Assembly: GCA_002943765.1 (NCBI GenBank)
Contig: PQWQ01000017.1
Coordinates: 949,501-1,013,500, forward strand
Reading direction: 5' to 3'
Length of the DNA: 64,000 nucleotides
DNA from: Psoroptes ovis
Taxonomy: Eukaryota; Arthropoda; Arachnida; Sarcoptiformes; Psoroptidae
This document shows, one piece after another, positions 1-9,127 of the stretch. Positions within the stretch are counted from its first letter, which is position 1; every line of letters begins with the position of its first letter. The notes under the pieces are model-generated. The model was not told the origin of the DNA. It did not search any database and saw only the letters and a list, made by a program, of their open reading frames with translations. Made by a program: the position numbers and the translations under genes.

Positions 1-1326
1 CTGAGGCGTGCGACGCACGAAGAAGCTGCAGCTACATTGAAAGGTGCTGGACAAAATGTCACTCTATTAGTTGCATATCGTCCGGAAGAATACCGTCGTT
101 TCGAAGCTCATATTCAAGATTTAAGAGAGCAGCATTTGCAAGCAACAAGTTCGTTGCCTCCATTATCTGGTGTATCTACCGGTACTTTGCGTACATCGCA
201 AAAACGTACGCTATATGTACGAGCTTTATTCGATTATGAGCCACAGCGTGATGCTGGTCTGCCATCGCGTGGTCTTCCATTCCGATTCGGTGACATATTG
301 CATGTGACTAATGCATCCGATGATGAATGGTGGCAAGCAAGACGTGTCTTACCCGATGGCACTGATGATATTCTACTCGGTATAATACCATCAAAAAGAC
401 GTGTCGAACGTCGAGAACGTGCTCGGTTAAAATCTGTGAAATTTCATGGCTCAGATCAATATTCTGATGGACGATCATCAACATCAACATTAGATCGCAA
501 AAAAAAGAATTTTTCTTTTTCAAGGAAATTCCCGTTCATGAAATCTAGAGAATCATCGACCGAAGATATTTCTGGTAGTTATGATCATATAAATGATGAG
601 AATTCCAGAAATTATAATGATCGAAGTTCGATGTCTGGATCGAATTCTGCTTTAGAAGATATTCGTGAAGATCGTCAACAATCAGAAAATAACAGTGGAA
701 ACATCTTAAGTTATGAAGCTGTAGTTCAGACTGAAATTGATTATATGCGTCCGGTAATAATTTTAGGACCATTGAAAGAACGTATCAATGATGATCTAAT
801 ATCTGAATATCCTGATCGTTTTGGTTCATGTGTGCCGCATACAACAAGACCACCAAAAGAAGGTGAAGTACATGGACGTGATTATTACTTTGTACCGACA
901 CGTGAGGAAATGGAACAAGCAATAGAAGCTCATGAATTCATTGAAGCTGGACAATATCGTGATAATTTATATGGCACTAAAATATCCGCTGTACGGGAAT
1001 TAGCATATGATCAACAAAAACATTGCATATTAGATGTTAGTGCAGCTGCAATAAAACGCTTATATGCAGCTAATTTATGGCCAATTACAATATTGATACG
1101 ACCACGAACAATTGAATTATTAAAAGAATGGGATAAACGATTGTCTGATGATGAATTACGGAGACAATATGAACGTGCATTACGTCTTGAACAAGAATAT
1201 GGCCAATATTTTTTATCAATCATTTCATGTGATACACCTGAAGAAATTTATGCAAAAGTTAAATTAGTTATACATTATAATTCTGGTCCAGACATTTGGA
1301 TACCAGCGAAAAATCAAAAAATCTGA
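1..1326 (+). CDS. dlg1: Discs large (Dlg/MAGUK) C-terminal part, 5' incomplete
   Basis: Membrane-associated guanylate-kinase scaffold of septate junctions and synapses. The frame is open from base 1, so the gene begins upstream; 441 residues are in the window. Order: end of PDZ3 (LRRATHEEAAATLKGAGQ, then a PEEYRRFE helix); SH3 at about residues 70-140 (ALFDYEP, DEWWQARRV); a charged, Ser-rich HOOK linker at about 150-235 with a basic KKKNFSFSRKF patch; guanylate-kinase-like domain at about 245-430 ending in IWIPAKNQKI. The would-be P-loop reads GPLKERIND and lacks the GKST nucleotide-binding residues. This is usual for Dlg, where the domain binds phosphoproteins and is not an enzyme. The SH3-GUK part is in a single exon. 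The assignment to Dlg and not another MAGUK rests on the whole PDZ3-SH3-GUK match recalled from the family. Confidence 0.96.
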   Translation: MRRATHEEAAATLKGAGQNVTLLVAYRPEEYRRFEAHIQDLREQHLQATSSLPPLSGVSTGTLRTSQKRTLYVRALFDYEPQRDAGLPSRGLPFRFGDILHVTNASDDEWWQARRVLPDGTDDILLGIIPSKRRVERRERARLKSVKFHGSDQYSDGRSSTSTLDRKKKNFSFSRKFPFMKSRESSTEDISGSYDHINDENSRNYNDRSSMSGSNSALEDIREDRQQSENNSGNILSYEAVVQTEIDYMRPVIILGPLKERINDDLISEYPDRFGSCVPHTTRPPKEGEVHGRDYYFVPTREEMEQAIEAHEFIEAGQYRDNLYGTKISAVRELAYDQQKHCILDVSAAAIKRLYAANLWPITILIRPRTIELLKEWDKRLSDDELRRQYERALRLEQEYGQYFLSIISCDTPEEIYAKVKLVIHYNSGPDIWIPAKNQKI

Positions 1327-2412
1327 TCATAAATAAATATAAACAAAATATTAATGCTATGATGAATCAATTTTAAGAGAAAAAAAATAATTGTCAATTC
1401 GATCGACTTCATCATTCATTATTTTAATCATCGGGAATCATTAATTATTATCCTCATCTTTTCACATATTAATCTCATCATTCATGTACTTTTATTACAT
1501 TGAACAATATTCAATAATGATTTGTTTTAATTTTTGAATTGATCAATTATTGTTTTCCATGTCAATGAGAAAAAAAATTTTATTATTTATATTATTTATT
1601 ATTCATTATTATAATTATTGGAAAACAACAGCTACAACTATACTTGAATTTCGATGAAATGATATTCGATTCGAAAAAAATTCATCATATTCTCAACAAA
1701 AACAAGTAATCCACTAATTATAATCATTTTAATAATTGCTGCTTTTATTATTGATTGTATGTGAAAAAACCAAACAATATATTTCAATTTCAATTGTGTT
1801 TTTTTTTTTTTTTTTTTTGATATTTATCTTAATCGATGATTCACAAAAAAACCGTCAAAAAAAATGTTTTTAAATTTTCATTAATTTTATTTTCTATACA
1901 TATTACTACATCGAAACCAAGTACACAACAAACATCCCTAATCTCTTTGAACATACACACTTAATCTTTGACAACATAATTGATGATGAATTATAACACA
2001 AACAATTACACATTTTATCCATATAAAAAACATACAAAGAACAATTTATTTGAAAATATAAAACAAATCGAATATTATAATTATATTATTGATGAACTTT
2101 CCAATTTTAAATTATTATCATCATCATTATAATTATTATTAATTTATCTGAAATTTTATTTTATTATTTATGATAATAATAAATAACGATTGATTTGTGT
2201 GTTTCTGTGTATGCGTTTGTTTCTTTTTTTTCATAAATTAATCTTGATTAAAATTGAATTAAATTTAATTCGATTAAAATTTATCAAATTATGGATCACA
2301 CTTATTCTATCCGTGTGTTTTTTAAAGCTTGTATTTAGTGTTTAAATGCGAATATTTTTTTAAAGGAATTTTTTCAAATTCAAATTTTCAAAAAAAAAAA
2401 AAAAAATTCAAA
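1327..2412. other. Intergenic region, 3' UTR of dlg
   Basis: AT-rich with poly(T) and poly(A) runs and no sustained reading frame. An AATAAA lies at 1332-1337, six bases after the dlg stop, probably too close to be the main poly(A) signal. The rest presumably holds the dlg 3' UTR and the 5' region of the next gene. No RNA gene or conserved block seen. Confidence 0.6.
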
Positions 2413-3678
2413 ATGATTTATTATTTATCAAAAATTTCAAATATTAAACAATTATCAATCATATTATTATTGTTATTATTAGTGGCAGACATTTTTTCAT
2501 ATTCGATCAAAAATCGTCGTATGATTAACGATGATGATGATGATGATATCAATAATAATAATTTACCAATAATTAATGATGATAATTTACCAATAATGAC
2601 TAATAATAATAATAATGATGATGATATTGAAAATGATAATGAATTGAATCAAATAAAAGAATCGATTATTAAACAAAAAATTATAAATAAAAATTTAAAT
2701 AATGAAATTCGATCAAAAGAATCTGAATCGTTGTTGACATTAGCAACAGCAACAACAATGATGATGATCAGTGATAGTCTTGATGATAATAATAATAAAA
2801 ATATCAGTACAATTAAAATCGCAGATGATACAGATTCAAATATCAACAATGGTAAAATAATTCGATCATCCAAACATTCATCATTATGTAAGTATTTGAT
2901 TTGAGATGAGAATTAATTTGAAAAAAAATTGATCAAAATCCTGAAATTTATTGATTCAATTGATCGACGAGCAGCCAGACAACAATGGTTTCATATGTTG
3001 ATATCAGCAACATTGCTGCTTTGTTTCGCCATGTTTATGACAATAATTGCTGTTAGTTGTCAGAAATTTTTTCGCCATCCAAAATCATTGAATAAATCCA
3101 ATGATGATATACAAACAACAACTTTGATCGGTACGAACAGTGGTAAACAATCTATCACGACAACAACTACGACAGCGGCAGCAGCAGCAAAAAATCAAGA
3201 TCAAATCAGCGTTGATGAGAAACGAAAATTATCTTCAAAAAAATCTTCAAGTAAATCATCGTTGAAACGTAAAAGAAAACGTAGTAGCCGTAGTAGTAAA
3301 GATTACATTGATGATCAAAATGTCTATGATCGTCTATATACTCGAAGACATCGATCGAAAAAGAAATTATCGAATGAAGAATCTAACGATGAATCTTCTG
3401 GCTATCCACAGCGGCCTAGATTATCATCAAAATCATCATCATTGATTTCGAATAGAAATGATTCGAATGTCACCAATACATCAATGAAATCGTCATCATC
3501 ACCACTATCATCATCATTGATTAAACAATATGAAAACGCTATGTTTCCTGTAAAAATTATTGATAATTTAGATGATCATGATAGCATTAATCGAATAAAA
3601 TCAACATCATTATCATCATCATTATCATGTTCATCAACAAGAAGTATTGGTCCACGTACACCACAATTAAGTCAATGA
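2413..3678 (+). CDS. Orphan single-pass membrane protein, two exons
   Basis: Exons 2413-2887 and 2975-3678; the 87 nt intron has a GTAAGT donor and a GACGAGCAG acceptor and keeps the frame (total 393 codons, 392 residues). The start was chosen at the ATG that opens a signal peptide: basic N-terminus, then the hydrophobic stretch SIILLLLLLVADIFS. An extracytoplasmic part of about 130 residues rich in Asp and Asn follows. Exon 2 encodes a transmembrane segment (WFHMLISATLLLCFAMFMTI and following) and then a basic, Ser/Lys-rich, presumably cytoplasmic tail (SSLKRKRKRSSRSSK). Topology would be type I. I recognise no family and assign no function. The 3' end converges on the lysozyme gene. Confidence 0.7.
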
Positions 3679-3780
3679 AATAATGATTTTTGAATTTGAA
3701 TCTTTATTTTTGAATCAAAAATTTCGAATAAATGATTTCATATTTGATTATGATGATAATTGTTAATTACAAAAACAATT
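3679..3780. promoter_or_regulatory. Shared convergent 3' end with crossing poly(A) signals
   Basis: Only 102 bases separate the stop codons of the orphan membrane gene (+) and the lysozyme gene (-). A plus-strand AATAAA lies at 3727-3732 and a minus-strand AATAAA at 3708-3703. Cleavage 10-30 nt beyond each signal would make the two 3' UTRs overlap. Confidence 0.5.
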
Positions 3781-4374
3781 CTAGCAGCCACCACTTTTGC
3801 AAAATAATTTTCTTTCAGCTACACGAAGACGAACTAAACCAGGTAATACTCGGCCACCACCATGAACCCATTTACCGAATTCATTGGCAGCTGCACGATA
3901 ATTACGTGCACGAACATATTGAGCCAATGCTGAACTTTGCAGTGCACCACAACCTAAATTATATGAAAACGATACTAATGCGGCGAATTTATAATTATCC
4001 AATCTTGGTGTTATACGTTCCACACAATTTTGAAAACCAATCAAATCACGACGTAACAGAGCTTCACCTTGTGCAACTGTGATTGGTGGATGAATATTGT
4101 TACAACTTGATGCTGGTTGACATGCATGACCATAACCGATGGTTTTTATACCCTTTAATTGATCGAAAAATGAACGATTAAAAGAAAGTTGATTAATAAA
4201 CAATGGTTAATTACATACGGCAGCATCATAGTAGAAATTGGGACGAAAACCTTCGAAACTTTTGATTAAATTTAAACCTTCTTGATTGATTTGTCGAGCG
4301 AACACGACGGTGGTTGACAATTGCTGGATTAAAATGCAAACAACAATAATTGATTTGGATTTGTTTGAAATCAT
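3781..4374 (-). CDS. Secreted phage-type (GH24, T4-like) lysozyme, two exons
   Basis: Hydrolyses the MurNAc-GlcNAc bond of peptidoglycan; probably exported and antibacterial or digestive. Exon 1 is 4374-4219 and exon 2 is 4152-3781; the 66 nt intron has a GTATGT donor and a TTAAAG acceptor and is in phase 0, giving 175 residues. The first ~26 residues form a signal peptide (SKSIIVVCILIQ core, cleavage near VVFA). The mature part starts INQEGLNLIKSFEGF. The T4 lysozyme catalytic set E11-D20-T26 is present with exact spacing: Glu in SFEGF, Asp nine residues later in YYDAAG, Thr six further in KTIGYGH. The intron falls between that Asp and Thr. Family features AALVSFSYNLG and GLVRLRVAE are present. 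GH24 is mainly bacterial and phage, so transfer is likely; the intron and signal peptide show that it resides in the eukaryotic genome. Confidence 0.93.
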
Positions 4375-4691
4375 TTTTATTTTATTTTTTCAAATTGATT
4401 TAATGGAACAAGAATCGTATGAAGATGTATCAATCATGGTTTGCTATGGTTGTTTTTATACTCAAAAAATTTTGATGTGATTTCATTTAATTGTTTTGTT
4501 TATTTTCATATGTTTTTGATTCTGTTACATCTGATTTCAAAATATAATTTTCAAGTGTTTTGTTTATTCTATTGTTTTTTCATTGTTTTGTCATTTATAA
4601 TCTATGGATCATCAATCTAATAGAATCGATATTGTAATATTGCACAAATGACATTGCAAAGTCATACGATTCTTATATATTTTAATCTTAA
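4375..4691. other. Short intergenic region between lysozyme and galectin
   Basis: 317 bases, AT-rich, holding the lysozyme promoter and the galectin 3' UTR (both genes on the minus strand). No reading frame or clear motif seen. Confidence 0.5.
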
Positions 4692-6042
4692 TCAAAAAAA
4701 TTGATAACGAATACGATCCAATTTAATACTTCCATTAATTTCTAATGTATCAATCAATTTCGATTGATTCGGTTCCATGTATATTTGAAATAATTCTTGA
4801 TCATTTTCTTTATTCAAAAATCTTAATTTATTATCATCGGTTGAAAAAATAATTTCAATCGAAAATTTCGAACCGATTCGAAATGGATATTCATTCACCA
4901 TTAATTGTGCTTGTTCATTACCCCATGTTCCATTGGCTAATGAATTTCGTATGATACGATTTTGATTAACACGTAAACTAATATGTGCCGGTACATTTTC
5001 TTTTTTACCATCAAATTTACCATGTGTGTTGCAAAAATTGATAACAAAATATTTTTCAAATGGTTCCAATATTTCACCATACATTTGTATGTTGAATGAT
5101 TTTCGAAAATTTTCTCGATCAAATTCATAATATGGTAATGCTATCGGTGATTCAATTACTTTTATCGTACTTGTGTCAATATCTCTATGTTTATTAGTGA
5201 CAGGTCCTTTATCGTCGACCGATAATGTTGATGATGTATGCAAAGCAGCAGGTATTTCTGATTGTCGATTCGCTGCTGTTGACGATGGTCGTCGAAATTC
5301 TAGTAAATCTACATATAAATTAGGTCCTTCAACATGTAATCGACCTTTGATCATAATGATATCATTGTTTGTTTGTAAATAGATAAGAAATAAACAAGAA
5401 AATAACAAAAATAATTAATGTGTCAATTATAAGAATGGAATTACAATCAAATAAAACATGAAAAATATAAAAAAAACAAACCAATCATTTCTACAGGGAA
5501 TCGATGTTGAAATTCATAATTAGCATGTGCACTACCATCAACATAGATACGAAAACGTTTCATTTCGGTCAATATCATTAGACAAAATGGTTGATTCGGC
5601 ACAAATGGAAAATGATTCATATCTCTTTGATCTTTATCCCATTTACCATTATGATATGAATTCATGAGGATATAATTTTTTCCATTATCTTCTTTGAATC
5701 GGACATTGAAATGCAGCGCAATCAATCGTTTTTCTTTATCATATAAACTTTTTCTACCATCTTCACTGCGACAATGTTGACAATTGCTTGCATATAAATC
5801 AATACGAAATCTGTTAATGTTTGAAAATAAATATGAATGAATCGAAAAAAAATGTTCCATTATCATCAATCATACCGTCCTTGATCTGATGGACATGTAC
5901 CATAAATAGTGATCACTGATCCTGGATGCAAATTACCGCCCGGTATTGGACAACAATATGGTAACGCTGGTTGTGATATATCATTAACCGATTCAGTACG
6001 ATCAATAATTTCGACTAATGATAATTTATCCAATGGTTCCAT
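4692..6042 (-). CDS. Tandem-repeat galectin, three exons
   Basis: Beta-galactoside-binding lectin with two carbohydrate-recognition domains. Exons 6042-5876, 5810-5482 and 5344-4692; introns of 65 and 137 nt with donors GTATGA and GTTTGT; 382 residues. Start ATG at 6042 gives MEPLDKLSLVEII. Domain 1 (about residues 35-175) begins PIPGGNLHPGSVITIYGTCP and keeps the binding core as HFNVRF, an Asn in ILMNSYHNGKW, and WDKDQR in place of the usual W-x-x-E-x-R. Domain 2 (about 225-382) has HISLRVN, RN and TWGNEQ, so the final Arg is Gln and sugar binding may be weak or altered. A Ser-rich linker of about 40 residues joins them. No signal peptide, as expected for galectins, which leave the cell by a non-classical route. 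Confidence 0.9.
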
Positions 6043-6591
6043 GGTTGATTTACTGATGATTTGATTCAAAATTTGAATCTGATTATTCGGTTTATTAGAA
6101 TGAATGATATTTGAGATGAACGAATACAATAAGAATTTTATGAATTAAATTTGATTTCATTCATGAATAAATTAATTGTTTGTTTTCTAAAAATCTATTT
6201 ATATCACCATAATCATTGTCATGATGATTGTCGATTTGTTGCCAAATTGGTGATGATAATCATGTTGTTTGTACATTTTGATTCACGAATGAGTAGACAC
6301 ACCCTACACCAAAGAATCAACAAGATGTAAACAACAAAAGTGAATTTTAGATGAAATAACATGGCGTAAAAAAATAAGTTTTTCGAGAAATATACAAAAC
6401 AAAATATCTTTACAATTAGTAATATCATTAAATCTAAATTCTAAATGATAATCTAAATTCATTAATTTAAAAAATTAATGAATTGAAAAGAATGTTAAGA
6501 AATTCAAAATTTAATTTTTTCGAAAATAATTACAAACTCAGACCAAAGATGGCGCTTGTCCACAAATTACAAACAAAAAAAATTCCAAAGT
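6043..6591. other. Intergenic region between galectin and tRNA-His
   Basis: AT-rich, with no convincing gene. A 69-codon minus-strand frame (6219-6428) is compositionally hydrophobic AT-rich noise. It includes the galectin upstream region and the Pol III terminator described separately. Confidence 0.5.
6575..6582 (-). terminator. Pol III terminator of tRNA-His
   Basis: An eight-base T run on the minus strand (A run on +), ten bases after the end of the tRNA. A run of at least four Ts on the coding strand is the standard RNA polymerase III stop. Confidence 0.8.
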
Positions 6592-6663
6592 TGCCGTGAC
6601 CCGGATTCGAGCCGGGGTTTTTGCGGCCACAACGCAAAGTACTAACCACTATACTATCACGGC
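6592..6663 (-). tRNA. tRNA-His (anticodon GTG)
   Basis: 72-nt cloverleaf with no intron. The acceptor stem GCCGTGA pairs with TCACGGC; the D arm contains TAGTGGTTAGTA; the anticodon stem TTGCG/CGCAA encloses the loop TTGTGGC with anticodon GTG; the T arm has the GGCTCGAATCC B box. The discriminator base is A. As in other eukaryotes, the G at position -1 would be added after transcription. The A box and B box supply the internal Pol III promoter. Confidence 0.96.
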
Positions 6664-7141
6664 TATTACTGAAGCCAATGAGGTGAATTTTCAACATTTA
6701 TGCGATAAAATTGGTGAAAAAATGATAAAATAAAGACAATAGTCACGAAGAAATAGCAATTATCTATGTTACATGAACGATTGATTCAATCGATGCAATT
6801 CGAAATGAAGGTTTTCTGATCTACAAATACTGGTCTACAATTCGCCATCGAATTGTCCATGTCTATGAAAACATCCGACAGATGATGCTTTTTGAAATTG
6901 ACGATGATACTTTGATATTCATTCGACGCGTATATGATGAGTGTTTGTTTACTTTAAATGGTTAATGATCATTATTTGAGGTTAGCAATTTCATTGTTCA
7001 TTGCTAATCAATCAATTGATCAAATTAATACGTAATTGTCCATGAATGAATGGCAGTTATGTCATTTGATTCAAGATTCAAAGAATTTGAATTAATTCAT
7101 TCAATTATTTATGCCTATGGTTTACCTGTGAATGATTCACA
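6664..7141. other. Intergenic region upstream of the RNF103-like gene
   Basis: 478 bases of AT-rich DNA holding the tRNA-His 5' flank and the promoter and 5' UTR of the RING gene. No protein-coding frame or repeat identified. Confidence 0.5.
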
Positions 7142-9127
7142 ATGAATGACATGATATTCATCATAATTACCAAACAATCGATTTATTTATTACTATTCAC
7201 CATCATCAACGTAATCATATCATTATTCGTTATTTATTTAGATGAAATGACATCATTTTATCTGCTCAAAAATCAAGAATCATTTGCCAAAAGTAATGAT
7301 GTTTTCAAAAATGAAAATTTTAATATCAAACGCAATGATGAGCTTATAATGACCGAATCTACAATAATTCATGATAATTTAAATGAAATATGTGATAAAC
7401 AAATTTGCGAATATGAGAATCAATCAATTAGTAAGTTGTTTTGGGATTAATTCTATAAAAAATTAATCATTTTATTCAATTTAATTATTCAAATAGTAAT
7501 CAATCGTGATCTAGTCAAATCGTTTGCTGAAAATAATGATCAAAACAATAAATTATTGAATATTCAAACAACACCAACAACAACAACTAAAACACAGCAA
7601 ACATCGAAAACGATATTCGATTATATGATGATTGCTGTGATAATATTTAATTTGACAATAATTTTGGATTTATTTTGTTTGAATCAATCGCCATCATCGA
7701 CGACGACAACATCACAAAATATTTATGATCATCTTAGATTTTTATCAATAATATTGATCGATTTTAATATAATATTCATTTTCATCATCATTGCGATAAT
7801 TATTTTGGATTATGATTTAATATTTATGAAAATCACTGTGAATGAGAATAAAATTTTCAATTATTTCCAACATGAATTATTGAATTTTAATTGGAAATTC
7901 GTTCTCAATTTCGTGTCAACTGGTTTAGTGATATTCAAATTACGTTTTAAATTATCATCATTGATTAATCGAATAAATTCAACAAACAGTCTTCAAACGA
8001 TAATTTCAATGAATAGCTATCAATATTCATCATATGTACCATCATTGTTTATATTGATTAAGAATATATTGCAATATATAAATTTGATATTATTTCGTAA
8101 TACCCAGCGAATGCATTCAACTACAAGATTGTCATCGGCCAGTATTGAAAATACTGGTAATAATCATAATAATAACAATGATTTCAATGTGATTAATCAA
8201 TATAACGATGAAAATTCCCCATATAACAGTTTTATCAATAATAATGATGATTATAACACGAGTGATGATGAATTCATAATCGATTATGATGATGATAATG
8301 ATACTGAATTAAACATATTACTGGAAAGGCTTTTTAATGGTTCACCAAATTTATGGCTACAAACCGAATTAATATCAAATGATTATATTAATAAACTACC
8401 TGTTTGGAATCATTATTATTATCATGATCATTGTAATGATGTTGTTGATGAAGATGAAGATGATGAAGCAGCACAATCACCTGCCATCAAAAGGATATCG
8501 AAAGAATCAACGTCAAATGTTGATTGTAATCAAAATTTAATCGATTGTTCATCATCATCATCATCATCTTCATCTGAATCATTATCATCGGAAGAAGATA
8601 ATAATTGTAATGATTATGAAGTTAAAATATTTGAAATAAAAAATGAGAAATTATTTTCCGACAATAAACCATCGTGTTCATCATCATCATCATCATCACC
8701 ATCAAATAATAATTTAAATGTCGAAAATCTGATATTGAAAAAAACAAGACATATACGAAAAAAAGTATTGAAAAAACGTATTCATTCTGAAAGATCAACT
8801 TTAAAACAACAGCCACAAGAATCAATTAGCTCAAGAGGTGATTCACAAGAACAAACAACAACAACAACAATGACAACAACGATCAACAATTTATCAGCAA
8901 ATCAAAGACCAAAATGGATGATTGATCAATTTGAATGTACAATTTGTTTAGAATCATATGAATTGGAACAATTCATCATGGGTTTAGCGTGTGGCCATAA
9001 TTATCATCAACAATGCATATCACAATGGTTATATCGTGGTAATCATCGATGTCCAATATGTCGTTGGCCTACATATCGTTTTAAACATCCAAGACAACAG
9101 CAGCAATTATCATTATCGAATAAATAA
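7142..9127 (+). CDS. RNF103-like (Kf-1) membrane RING-H2 E3 ubiquitin ligase, two exons
   Basis: Probable ER-membrane E3 ligase acting in protein quality control, as described for RNF103. Exons 7142-7430 and 7497-9127; 66 nt intron (GTAAGT donor, CAAATAG acceptor), phase 1; 639 residues. An N-terminal membrane segment (about 12-32) is followed, after a short loop, by further hydrophobic segments in exon 2 (MMIAVIIFNLTIILDLFC; IILIDFNIIFIFIIIAIIIL). The diagnostic RNF103 block LERLFNGSPNLWL...DYINKLPVW precedes a long Ser/Asp/Asn-rich stretch. The C-terminal RING-H2 (about residues 577-620) shows CTIC, then CGHNYHQQC, then CPICRWP, i.e. C-x2-C, C-x-H-x2-H-x2-C, C-x2-C, with all eight ligands. 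Length is close to the human protein (685), but the lumenal N-terminal part is much shorter and the acidic linker longer. Family assignment is firm; the function is inferred. Confidence 0.9.

Noticed and set aside
3781..4374. Bacterial contamination as the source of the lysozyme gene
   Set aside because: The frame is broken by a standard intron with GT and AG ends, has a eukaryote-like signal peptide, the same AT-rich codon use as neighbours, and lies on one contiguous piece with animal genes.
4692..6129. Galectin as three separate or frameshifted genes
   Set aside because: GT/AG introns in matching phase join the three frames into one 382-residue protein with two complete galectin domains.
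6219..6428. Small hydrophobic minus-strand frame
   Set aside because: No homology, AT-rich composition, no promoter or neighbouring exon support.
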